64,000 nt of DNA from Emergomyces orientalis. Lineage: Eukaryota; Ascomycota; Eurotiomycetes; Onygenales; Ajellomycetaceae. The stretch covers positions 186,001 to 250,000 of the forward strand of contig MOWL01000004.1 of NCBI GenBank assembly GCA_002110485.1, read 5' to 3'. Shown here piece after piece: positions 47,887 through 59,550 of this stretch (its first letter is position 1; each line of letters opens with the position of its first letter). Under the pieces are notes generated by a model. The model saw only the letters and a program-made list of their open reading frames with translations. It was not told where the DNA came from and did not search any database. A program made the translations under genes and the position numbers.

Positions 47887-49796
47887 AATGGGGAGACGGC
47901 AGGAGTTTTTATTTATTGTTAAATGGTGAAAATGATGGTATTGTTGATATGCACAACCCAGAAATGAAATGTTGAGGTAGTTTGTTTGTATAAATACAAT
48001 CCGTCTCTAAAAGTGTATGTCTCCCCTCCATTGTATTCCCCTGCTGTGATGTACGCATATTGTTAACACGGCTTCCTTTTCCTGTTATATGAATGAACGG
48101 TTACATTCCGGTTGACGAAAGAAACATTTGCACACGAGCCTCTTGCGGAAATTCTGCCCGAAAACCATTCAGTGGTTTACTGCGCCCTTCGTGAGCAAAT
48201 ACCGAAGCGACATTTGTCAGCTTAAATTCACAAATTAACAGGGGGAAGCTTGTGTTATTATTAATCGGCTGACATATCGCGAAAAACTCCTTTCTCTTCG
48301 TCGTGGAATTTGAGCGAATCTCAGGGGCCTTGGTTTTCATTTTGAGAGAATTGGTGATGCCCTTTATATAGTTATGTCATCCGAGCCCATGCCAACATGC
48401 AGAAAGAAAGGCAGGGTGCATGTGTAGTCGGAACCAGTTAACAACCACGATTGACAGGCAGAAAGTGATTTGAAAGCACAAGATATGAAAGCGATGTTTG
48501 GCTCTATCTGCATTGCCCATTCAAGAGCAGGTTTAAGGTTAGGGCGTAGATTAAATAGCGATTGGCGCTCGGGATTACTACTTGAGGGATCCCATCTAAA
48601 CCCGGAAGAATATAAATATTATTATTCCTGGTTAGGTGCAGACATGACTGGCATCTATGGAGGATGGAGAGGAGGAAAGAAGACATGAAAGAAGAGGGGA
48701 ATGCTCATGTTAGCGTGTGGGATACCTGAAATGCTTTTCCGGTTAAGTTATCTATGAAGCGTATCCAGAATTCACCCAAGAATATGAACAGAATATGAAT
48801 ACTGGCCTGGTAGTATCATTCTTTTCTTGGTGGGATTCTTCACAGGCATTCGTCCGCTCTGACCACACCCGTGTATGGTAATTTGACATCGCCTTGCAGT
48901 TGACTTCAATCTTGTCATGGAGCTTGAGGCTGTTTCTGTTTTGTTACAGAGCTATGAATAAAAGGTTTCACTTAAATATAAACTCCAACCATAACTCCAT
49001 TGTCAGCTACCTAGAAAAATCGGCTGTTCAAAGCAGCACTTCGCCTCTATGATCCAAATTAGTTACAGTTTTGAGGGGAATACGCAGAACAGCTTCCTCG
49101 GCTTGGTTGAGGATTCGGAGTCCGCATTTCCCCTCATTCCACCTCCGAACAAGTTACCACGCACTACTGGGGTTATACGGTATACTCCACTATCGCCATC
49201 CGCTCACTAGCCACGGAAACTGGCAACCGCCCAGGTGCTGCCAAAAGAATGCGGGGATGATTGATAGCCTATCTCTCTTCTGCCTTTGCCTCGCTGGAGA
49301 TTCTCTTTGATTCATAACTTGGAAGAAAATAAGTACTCAAAAACTCGACTTGCCTCGGTAAATGGGTATGGAAGTAGCTAAAGGTGGAACTACTCGGTAG
49401 CCGTCCTCACCGATGAAGGTGTTCAGACACACAATATGTTGGATGTTTGCTTCGATTTAGAATGATTGAACATTTCTATTTTGGATCATCCCTGAGGAAG
49501 ATAACCTATTTGGCTTAATGGGTGCCATCTAGATGAGGATAGAAAGCTGCGACCAGAAGCGGGCAAAAGGAAGAAGAGAGCTACTTTGCCTCAACCTACC
49601 CGAGCAGTTTATAGCTCCTCTAGTTTTCACCGAGGGGAAGAAGAAGAAGAAGCCGTTAGGCTTTCCAACCAGTGGCTGGTATGTATTTACTTCGCTTCCT
49701 CCAGCCTGCTTTGCTGAGCGCTGTCTTTCTACTCTGCGACTCACCTCCTCTCTCGTATTCCAGCAAACACCTGCAGATACATATGCACAGCATACC
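47887..49796. other. 1.9 kb intergenic, no secure gene
   Basis: A 79-codon open frame on the minus strand (48101-48340) has a reasonable start context (CTCAAAATGAAAACC) but no recognisable features. A (GAA)5 stretch lies near 49637-49652. The 3' end contains the promoter and leader of the Fat1-type gene. Confidence 0.4.
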
Positions 49797-51821
49797 ATGC
49801 CATGTAAGCTAATCTCCCAATATCATTGTCTAACTCCGTACTAATGACAAGAACTTTAACACAGTAACAACAATCGCCGCCTCCGTAGCTGGCACGCTGG
49901 CCGCAGCCGCTTACCTGGATGCCAAATGCCTAATCCGCCATGACCTCGCCGGCGGCTCAATTTCGTCCCAAGCACAAGACGCCGTGAAATTTCTGACAGA
50001 GCGCTGGAAACAGGACAAAACTCTCATGTATCATTTCCTCGAGGCGCATGCCCTAGGAGAAAACCAAAATAACATATTCTTGATATTTGAAGGCCGCTCA
50101 TGGACCTTCAAGCAGTTCTTCGAAGATGTGCACCGGGTCGGGAACTGGCTGATGAACACTTTGGGAGTTGAGCGAGGCGAATTGGTTGCCCTGGACGGTG
50201 GGAACTCGCCTGAATATATGCTGCTGTGGTTCGGGCTGGAATCCATAGCGGCCTGTCCCTCATTTATCAATTGTAACCTTACGGCTGCGCCACTGGTCCA
50301 TTGTGTGAAGTTGTGCGAGGCGAGGTATTTGCTGGCTGATCGGGCGACGGAGCATTTGGTACAGCCTTGCGAGGAAGAGCTGAAGGAGGCAAATGTCCAG
50401 ACGATATATTATGATGCGGACTTTATCGCTTCACTGAACGATAAAACACCCATCCCGGACTCTAGACGGGCGGGCATTGGGACAGAGGATTTGGCGGCAT
50501 TGATATATACCTCGGGTATGAACTCATTGGGCTTGGATAACTTCCACGTTGGTTAATGTGTGCACCAACTAATCGTTCATGTTTAGGCACGACCGGTTTA
50601 CCCAAGGCCACTAATTTGGTTCGGCGGAAAGAACTCACGACAGCGAGAGGAACGTGGAAACACCTAGATCTCAAACCTGGTGTGAGAATGTATACATGTT
50701 TACCACTTTATCATGGCGCAGCGCATGGGCTTTGTATCAACCCGTCAATATTCGCCGGTTCAACCGTGATCCTCAGCCGAAAATTTAGCCACAAGAGCTT
50801 CTGGCCAGAGGTTCGTGAATCACAGGCCGATATCATTCAGTACGTCGGTGAACTGTGCCGGTATCTCGTCAACGCGCCCCCTTCGCCGCTAGATAAGGAG
50901 CACAACGTGAAAATGGCCTGGGGAAATGGTATGCGGCCAGATGTATGGGGAGTTTTCCGTGAACGCTTCGGTATAGAAACTATAAACGAACTCTATGCAG
51001 CTACCGATGGAGTATCGTCAAGCTTCAACGCCAATATAGGCAATTTTGGTCTTGGAGCCATCGGGGTACGGGGCTTGTATTGGCAATGGATGAATGGAAG
51101 CAACGAAAAGCGCGTGAAAATCGATGTCGTAACTGAGGAAATGCAGCGGGATAAGAATGGGTTCGCAATTCCATGCAAAAACGGCGACCCGGGCGAAACA
51201 CTTTATAAAATTGACCCTGCAGCACCCAATGCGGCTTTTGTGGGATATTTCAGAAACAAAGGGGCCACCGAGAAGCGGAAGATACGCGACGTGTTTCGAA
51301 AGGGAGACATGTGGTTTCGATCAGGGGATATGATGCGCCAAGATCCAGATGGTTGTCTATACTTCGTGGACCGCCTCGGAGATACATTCCGATGGAAGAG
51401 CGAAAATGTGAGCACGAACGAAGTCAGTGATGTGCTGGGGAAATTCGACGGCATCGCCGAAATAAACGTCTATGGCGTCCAGGTTCCTCACGCAGACGGG
51501 CGAGCTGGGTGTGCCGCCGTTGTACTGGCAGATGGCATGAGGGTTGATTCATTTGACTTTGACGCGCTGGCTAAGTATGTTATTGGCGTGCTCCCCCGAT
51601 ATGCGGTGCCGATTTTCGTGCGTGTTGTGCCTAGTTTCGAGACAACGGGGACGATGAAGTTGCAGAAGGGAAAGCTGAGAGCTGAGGGGGTTGACCTAGA
51701 TATGATAAAGGAAAATGGTACGGGTGGTCGTCTGTTCTGGCTCCCGCCTGGTGGGAATAAGTACACTCCCTTCGAGGCAGATCAGTGGGAGGCGCTGAAG
51801 GCCGGGAGGGTCAAACTGTAA
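49797..51821 (+). CDS. FAT1: very-long-chain acyl-CoA synthetase / fatty acid transporter, Fat1 family, 630 aa
   Basis: Membrane-associated AMP-forming ligase that activates long and very long fatty acids and couples this to their uptake. Exons: 49797-49803 (only 7 nt, ATGCCAT), 49865-50515 and 50587-51821. The spliced N-terminus MPLTTIAASVAGTLAAAAYL is hydrophobic, as in yeast Fat1, followed by DAKCLIRHDL. The AMP-binding P-loop YTSGTTGLPKA is created exactly across the second intron. Later motifs are LPLYHGAAHG, the adenylation block ELYAATDG, FRSGDMMRQDPDG, the VLACS signature FVDRLGDTFRWKSENVSTNEV and the C-terminal TGTMKLQKGKLR. All catalytic motifs are intact and length fits Fat1 (669 aa in yeast). 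Whether it acts at plasma membrane, lipid droplet or peroxisome cannot be read from the sequence; no clear PTS1 is present at the C-terminus (GRVKL). Confidence 0.93.
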
Positions 51822-52263
51822 ATTTCGAATTTGGGCTTGCTTCATGCATGTTGCTTCGGTTCATGATAGGGCACTCCACATGTGTAGCATTGGACAGGAT
51901 GCAATGTAACAAAGACAGTCGAGTTTGACGTGAGATGGGCCAGGTAGGTAATAATAATAGGATAGCTAGAAGAAATAGAGACAATGGAAAGATATGCTTC
52001 TTAGCTTTGGGCCATATTGCACACATCATTGTGACATATGCAGCCGGGTAGTCATGACATTATATGAAGTGGTCAATCCAACTTAATGTATTTTGTTATG
52101 AGAACAACCAGGCAAAATCAATAAATCATTGAAGCGTTATAAGGTCTTAAAAGCAGCTTGCCTAGAGCTTTGGCAGTCCTCATCTTAGCCTGATGTATGG
52201 TCTACCCGCAAGATCCCATGCTTAAACCCTTTTCCAAATCCAGAGTACGTAGCCAAAACCTCA
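51822..52263. other. convergent intergenic spacer
   Basis: Shared 3' flank of the convergent Fat1-type and dipeptidase genes. Nothing else recognised. Confidence 0.45.
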
Positions 52264-53690
52264 TTAAAACAGATTTTTAACCTGATCTTGCAAAGGCTGA
52301 ACATCTCTCAGCCGCTCAGCCTCAACTTCAACCTCCTTCAACACCCTTAGGACATTCGCGCCCACGACCCCTTCCAGATCCTTCTCAGAAACCCCGCGCC
52401 GCAGCAGTTCTACAGTAAGATCAGGGTACTTCGAAACATCCTCTAAACCCTCCACCGTATTGAGCATTCCATCGAAATCTGCTCCAAGCCCAATATGCTC
52501 ATATCCAATCAAATCCCCCGCATACTGAACATGGTCCGCTACGTCGGACAACGACGCCTTCTCCTTGCCATCGCAGCGCGTATACTCCGGGAAGAACGTA
52601 ATCATAACCACGCCGCCATTCCTCTTTAGCTCCAAGAGGACATCATCAGGCACATTCCGTGGATGCGCACACCGCGCATATATTGATGAGTGTGAGAAAA
52701 TCACTGGCGCCGAAGAAACCCTAAGCGCATCGCGCATTGTGTTATTGCTCACATGCGCCAGGTCCACGATCATGCCCAGTCGGTTCATTTCGCGAACCAT
52801 GGCTTCACCAGCGGGTGAGAGGCCGTTATGGAGTGGATGGTCTGGGGTTGCACTGTCGGCATATTTGTTGTGACAGCTGTGGGTGAGGGTAACATAGCGC
52901 ACGCCAAGCTGGTGATACATTCGCAATATACTGGCGCTGTTACCAATTTGATGCAGGCCTTCGACGCCAATGAGGCTGGATATAGCATCGGAATTGGCGA
53001 AATTGGTCCATACCTCGTCGGCGGAGGAGACGAGGCGTAGGTGTTGTGGGAATTGTTTTGTGAGGCGGCGGACGAGGTCTATTTGCTGGAAGGTGTCGTG
53101 GACAGTCTCTTGGTAAGTTTCATCCGAGAAGTTGTTGGAATTTTCGGGGCTGGAGAATTTGTTAGTTGACGTTGTCGAAGGGGTGACCGTTATCACCTCC
53201 TTATGGCCGTCGGCTGAGGCCATGAATACTCACCACTGAATAAACGCGCTCCAGAACTGGCCTCGCAGCCCACCCTTTCGTAGGCGTGGGAAGTCTACTT
53301 GACCTGGGAGTTCCATGCCATCGGATATGTTCTTCTGATATATATCATTTTTGTAAAGGGCTCGAATGAAAAAAGGAAAGTCGTTGTGTCCATCTATACA
53401 AAGCCACATTAGTTCATAAACTGTCCTACCCAGCAACCCACAATGCTACCCTCCATATAGTCAATACAATGGCAAATTTTACCTATCAGAGGTGCTGCTC
53501 GTAAGACCCTGTCAACCGGTGAAACGGATGCATTCTTGCAGTGAAACAACTTCCATGCGGGCGAGACCGATGTAAATAGTGTGAGCCATGCTACGGTGAC
53601 ACATACCATTCCAATGGTAAGGGTGGACAAGTAATTGGACAAAGACAATCGGCGCTCCGGTTGGGCATGGCCATTGCTTTTTTCATCCAT
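52264..53690 (-). CDS. membrane dipeptidase (peptidase family M19), 417 aa
   Basis: Zinc dipeptidase related to mammalian renal dipeptidase. Three exons: 53483-53690, 53234-53393 and 52264-53149. An N-terminal hydrophobic helix (IGMVCVTVAWLTLFTSVSPA, about residues 24-45) after a charged leader suggests a type II membrane anchor. The barrel opens with DGHNDFP (metal-binding His and Asp) and GGLRGQFWSAF. The second intron joins FIQ to CPENSNNFSDETY, restoring the usual family continuation, and further on comes QIDLVRRL. Then follow IGVEGLHQIGN (bridging Glu), TLTHSCHN, DLAHVSNNTM, FSHSSIYARCAHPRNVPD and GLGADFDG. All expected metal ligands are present. Length 417 aa is typical. The gene converges on Fat1 with no functional link evident. 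Confidence 0.93.
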
Positions 53691-55262
53691 TCTTATTGAA
53701 AACTTATGTATGGGTCGGTGGTGTCTGATGTTTGTCCATCTCGGGAAGTGAGGTTTAGAGATGGGTATATGAGCGCTTGGCAGTAATATGGTACAAACCT
53801 TCAGTTATAAAACCCTGGCAAAGACCTCGCCATTTATCCCCTAGGTATTCGGGGGGATGTCCCCAACCTCGCTGACAAACCCCGTAGTTATTGACTACTA
53901 ACAATTCGCTCACCAGCAACAGTCCCTGAAGGGGGAAAACTGTAACTGAAGTCACAAGAACAAAACAGAAGATGCTCAAGAAAGAAATGTTTGTTCCTTA
54001 AAAAGGCTGTATTTATGCAGCGGTTACTATTCATTACGAGATACTAATTTGTCTGCACGAAGATCCGATTCCAACATCCCATCCGATTTGAATGATTCCC
54101 TGCTCCAAACTACTTGGGAAGCCCAACAGCATCTTTCAATAAGCACAGAAGTACGGAGTAAATATAAATAACGAAGACGTAGCACAACCAGATCTAGTCA
54201 ACACCGAGAAACTGTTAGTCTTCGCCAAAAATCAGATGGCTTCCCCGCCTCCCATTCCCAAAATTTGTTGAAATTCCATAATGATTGTATTTCCAACACA
54301 TCAAGTCAGACTTTGCCGTGTTGCCTCAAGCTCTACCAGCGGCTCGGGCACACAAATATTGTTACCCGAGTGTAGTTGCGCGGTTGAGCACTTCGGATTA
54401 CCAGAGCTGTCAAGTATCTTCATTCCTAGAAAGGGTCGGTCGAACCCGCCGCACATGCTTTTGGGGTAAGGAGGGGAGAAATATAGAAGCTGAAAAACTC
54501 ACAGCCAGCAAATAAATTCCAACTCCCCGACATTGACTGGGTTAGGTTGTGGGTAGGGTAGACTGGCCCCAATGCCTATCATTCCGCCTAGGTAGGCTAT
54601 CAACCCATCAATTGATCTCTCGAAAGTTGAAACGTAATAACAACGGGCCCTTAATGCAAAAAATGTCCCATCTATCAGGTCATCACCGCATCATGGCAGC
54701 TCCTTGCGGAGCCCTCGTGATGATGGTTTTAGAAGTGGGGTATTATCGATCTCGACACACTCATCGGAATCGCCAGAGCAGTGGAAGGAAAAACCTCGGA
54801 AAAGGTCATGAGAGTTGCTAACTGGTGATGATTTGAGTTGGTGGTCTAGCTGTTGAAGAAAAGAAAAAGAAAGAGAAAGCGAGAGGAAACGAAAAAAAAA
54901 TTTGTTGGTTTTGAAGCAGCCAGAGTAGAGTAGCCGCTTTGGGTATTAGTGTTGAAATGGTTGTCATGTGACCTTGTTTTTTTCGCTCTCGATGGGGTCG
55001 TTCACAAAACTCGAGGCCAGCAATATATTACAAATAAGAAACCGAGAAAATGCAAATTTTTGTCAGGAAAACGCCTGGCCCTATATTCCACTAATAATCC
55101 AATGTAAAACCAATAACGGCTCCAATATCATGCAAAACCACAATGAAATATCCTGTAAAAGGCGTCCACCCAGAATGTCGGCTCCAGCTCGATATACCAA
55201 AAGGGAAGACATATGCCCCCCAATATATATATATATATATATACAGGAAAACAACTCTTTTA
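53691..55262. other. 1.6 kb intergenic with (TA)n microsatellite
   Basis: No recognisable gene. A TA dinucleotide run lies at about 55222-55243, just past the end of the telomere-type gene, and a purine-rich stretch at about 54850-54900. The first part is the dipeptidase promoter side. Confidence 0.5.
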
Positions 55263-58200
55263 TCACAGGTTAGCATAAACAGTCCCATCCCTCAGTTCAT
55301 GAATCATCTCCTTATCTGCCGGCGAGCCAACCTCTGCATACCGCCGCCCGTCCCGCAATTCATGAATGGTAATCCGGCGATGTTTAGACTTCTTCGGCCG
55401 CCGGGCATATTTCTTGAAAATGCTGCCCTTGCCTGTGCTGGGGCTGCTACTAGATGCACTAGATATCGAACTACTTGTTTCAGTACTCCCGCGTGCCACT
55501 GCCAAGTATTCGTGTTTCTCTGCGAGCTGCTTCCCTTCCTCCTGATACCACTGCCGTAGAGTAGCGACGTATTCTTGCTCCTCTGTGTCAAATTCAACAG
55601 GAGACGAATTCATTTGGACATCAGTATAGCTCCCCTCGGAAAAGACGGCCCACGCACTAGCCGCCATGCTGAGAAGCATCATTTTATGGTCCATGCTCTG
55701 AACTTTGAAGTCCCGGAGGAGGATTATGTCTCCCTTTTCTGTGGTGGGGAGCGATGATTTGGTTCTTCGAAAAATCTGGGCACATACAGTTATACCGGAC
55801 ATAGAGGGGTCCGTGAGATGCAGGGTTGTATAATACTCCCGGGGACCCTTGCTCGATTGTGATATTTTTGAACACGAGATAACCACGGATATCGTGTCTG
55901 TCATCTTGTTGAAGTTATCGGCGAGGGTGGACAAAGGAAAGAAATATGACAGGCGGCTGCGGAGGCCAGTGATATTGGTATTTGGTTGGAATATGGTAGA
56001 TGGCTCGGCCATAGCCTCTCGAATTGCATCGGTATGCTCCGCAGACTTATTGTTTGCCATATCGATACCATCCTTAACGGTATCGTAAAGGCCAGCATTT
56101 TCAGGCATTCTCGGTTCTTCTTCCTCGGGAGGGTGGGAAGAGGGAAGTGGCATCTCACCACCCAGGTTGGGTGCTTGAGGGTTTTCTCTGAGCTCTTGTT
56201 CTTCCATATCACGGAATATTTGGGAAGCAACTAGCTCATCTTCAGTTGAAAGAGCTTCTGGCGATAGTGGGGAGGACGGAATGTCAGTAGAGTGTTGGGA
56301 TTCTATTGGGATTGCAAGTCGGCTTTTCGAATCCTGTGCTACGAAAATTCCTGGTTTATGCCAGCTATCGACGTCAGCCGCTCCGTCGTGAGAAAGCCCA
56401 CGATCAACACTACTCCGAATAACGGAATCTGTCCGTGGGTTCTTCCGTTTTCCGGGTTGGTATAGCTGAGGATCAATAGCAATTTCATTGGACAAACCGA
56501 GTTTAGGTTCCAGCTCTCTATCGGACCCGGACACTGAGGAGAGGGAGGAGCTTGCATGGGGATAGCTATCTAGGTCTTCTGATTTATGGCGGGCCTCGTT
56601 TTCACCCTCAATATCGGCAGCTACAGGCTCTGGTTTGATGCGAAGTGCGGCTTCCGCCATATAGCCCACCGTTTCTCGCTGAAAAGTCTCATCGTAGCTA
56701 GAGGCAGGTTCAAAACTTGGGGAAGCAATATCTTGCGTGAGCAAGTTTGTTTCAGGCCCATAACCTGCCGCTTCTGGACGTGAACCCTCACCCAATCCAA
56801 CATTGGTTGCAAAACCAGTAGCAGGAAGATAATGGTGCGGTAAGTCCGTCCTTTCAATATCGTCCGGCACCGGTGGAACATCCGAACTAAGAAGTTCCAC
56901 GTGCTGCGGAGCAGAGGGAATGACAGGTCCACCCTCGTCTTCGTCATCACTATCCAAAACGATTACTTCTGGGGGACCGCGGGGTGCAGCTAGATAAGTC
57001 GGTCTTGGTGGAAAGGAGTCTTCCTCCGATCCAAGCTCCGAGCTTTCATCATATGCCTCTTCGGATTCGAGTTGCGACGAGCCTTCAGAGGAGGTACGTT
57101 CCATTTCACCACCAGAGTATGTATCTATGTCATGTTCCCGTTTCTCTTCAGCTAGTTCCTCCTCCATCCGCTCTTCCATTTCTTCTTCCAACTCCACCAA
57201 CTCTTCCTCCAGGTCTTCGGTCGGTTTCCGGCTTACTTTCTCTTCGAACACTTCTTCACATTTCTCCTCCACATGTTCCTCAAGCCCTTCCTCGAACCGT
57301 TCTCGCACAGTCCCTCCACTATCTTCCTCAATCGTTTCCTCATCGCCACCCTCTTCGTCAATCATCTCCCGGTCTGCTCCGTATCCCTGTTCAGAGAGGC
57401 CTGGTGACATGGTCAGAACAGCGTGGCCCTCCGCTTTGTGCAAGTGCGTTATACCTTTTTCGTGTTTCTCCACACAAGTCACTGGCACCACGTGCTCCCT
57501 TTCTGTGATTTCGTGACCAAATTGCTTTTGTTGTTGAAAGTCAAGGACTGGAGCTGGGGAAATTGGGCTGTCGATATTATTGGCACGATGGCTAGGCATA
57601 TAATGTACGTCTTCGGGTTCTTTTATCGTAGTCTCGTCTTTATATCCCACTTCGTAGCTGGTTTCGTGCACTGCGAATTCAACCCCATGTTCTGGTGTAA
57701 TCAGTTGGGGAGTCGGGGTATCATATACATGAAACTGGCTCGACGGTGGGCTGCCAGACGGTAGTAGATTGTTCCTTGTATCTGTGAATGATGTTTCAAA
57801 CGGAGAGACGATCGAAGCCATGGGAGATAGAACTGGGGGTAGACTTGTAGCAACAGCCTCATGGCTAACCAGAGCTTGTTCTTGCTCAAACGAGTTCCCA
57901 AACGAACTAAAGGGAGTGATGGTCGGTTGTTGTGATTGCGAAGGGTTCCAGATCGCATTCTGCGTAAAGGTGGCGGTGGATCCCTCGGTTTGAGAATGGT
58001 CAAAAGTGGTGTTGAAAGTTCCTGAAATATTTGATCCCGCAGGTAGAGGAAAGTTGTCCATGCTTTCAGTTCGCAGCAATTGTTTTGGTGGCTCAGGAGG
58101 CCGCGTAGCCTCGTATTCTTGGGTACCATCATCCGCATGAGCGGTTGTTTGGGAATTAGGAACGGTGTCGCCTTGGAAGGGATGTTGCTCCATTGGAACA

Positions 58201-59059
58201 TCTTGTTGGTCCTCCTCCAGATCAAGGTCTTCATCTTCCCATGCATCCGTAGCAGCTGCTGGCGGTGGACTAGGCGGCGTATCGACAAAAATCCACTCAC
58301 TACTTGGCCTACTAAATTTTGTCCGTTTCCTCCCCTTACCCCAGATATACCCATCTTCTTCCTCACGCGGATTGAACGTTGAATTGGAGCCAAAGGAGCC
58401 ACTAAACTTCCGTGAAAATGCAGGAGAAGACCAATTTTCTGTTGCTGGAGGCCCAACAGGTTCTCCGTTCGTTTGTGCTTGTGGTAATGAAGGTGACCGA
58501 TTCGGAGTCGTTGGTATCACGCCGTCAATATATCGCTGTTCGTGCCGAGCAGCTTCAACCTTCACAGTTGTAAACAACTCGGAATCGCGGTACACCTAAA
58601 ATACATGTAAGCAAAAATTATTTCCCTTTCTACATCTCTGCCAAAATATCCCGGCCAAAAGATCATTACCTCGAGCAGTAAACGGCTTGAAAACGTAAGA
58701 TCCCAATCAATGCCTTTCCCTGGTGTGCTAATTTCTGCATCATGGTTCTGCCACAGTGCACCGTCAAGGCTCAAAACAACAGTATCCCCAATACCAACTT
58801 GTGACTTTGTCACTGCTTCTGCACTCGCATCTCGGAAGCTGACTCTGACCTGGCCCCTTCTGTCTCTGAGTCTGAAATCTGGCTCCGACAAGAGCAAGCT
58901 AAATTGCTTTGTGCAGGACGAGTAAGGCCATAGCAATATCACAACAGCACGGATATGCCGTTCCTTGAGGTCGTCAAGGGACGGGGAAAGCCGTGCAAGA
59001 GGAGTTGGGACGGTAGAGGTTAGGGCCGAGGTCTCCTTGGTAGGCGTGGAAAGTTCCAT
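55263..59059 (-). CDS. telomere-type OB-fold (POT1/Cdc13 Telo_bind) protein, 1240 aa
   Basis: Large protein with a C-terminal OB fold of the Pot1/Cdc13 telomeric single-strand DNA-binding type. Exons 58670-59059 and 55263-58595, total 3723 nt. The C-terminal domain (about residues 1020-1112) reads DTISVVISCSKISQSSKG, YYTTLHLTDPSM, VCAQIFRRTKSSLP and GDIILLRDFKVQSM, then WAVF; this follows the Telo_bind pattern closely. The N-terminal part (about 30-130) also looks OB-like (RHIRAVVILLWPYSSCTKQF, then VGIGDTVVLSLDGALW). Between them are roughly 850 disordered, acidic, Pro/Ser-rich residues, including a Glu-heavy coiled segment near residue 500. The extreme C-terminus is basic and holds two copies of IHELRDG. 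I cannot decide between Pot1, Tpz1/TPP1-like and Cdc13-like roles, so no symbol is given. Confidence 0.82.
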
Positions 59060-59550
59060 GATGTTTCCTACGCTACTATGCCGGTTTAAATAAATATATT
59101 ATCGCGGAGGATGCATCGTGTCATAAGTCAAAGCCGGAAAAATACCAAGCACGGAGTTTGGTGTTCTATCGTATTCTCGTGAAAGTTCCAAACCCCGAGT
59201 GAAAGTCGTGCTGTGGGAGCTGCGTGAGATTAACAGGCAGACGTCGCCATCGCGAAGTCGAGCTCTACGCAAGATGGAGCTGGAGGTCTGGGCGGACTAG
59301 GTCTGAATCACGTGATGCTACCCTCTGCGACTGGGGTAAACTTCGTCCCTGAACTCAAACTGCATGCACTTGAACTGTGAAAGAAATACAGACGGTGCAA
59401 GGTTGCTGAAAAGCTGACAGATCTGGCACTATATCGCAATGGTTATTTATTAAGATAACCGGGTTTGACCTTTAGACTGAAGATATCGAGCTCCAAGACC
59501 GTCCCCTCATTACACTGCATGCTAAAAATACAAGCGCGCCCGAACAATGC
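59060..59550. other. intergenic spacer
   Basis: Upstream region of the telomere-type gene and 3' flank of the dehydratase-like gene, both on the minus strand. It includes a CACGTGAT box near 59309. No gene recognised. Confidence 0.4.

Noticed and set aside
48101..48340. 79-codon minus-strand frame with a fair start context
   Set aside because: No motif or neighbouring evidence; cannot be supported as a gene from sequence alone.
57127..57516. Ser-rich 129-codon plus-strand frame
   Set aside because: Antisense shadow of the Glu-rich segment of the telomere-type protein.
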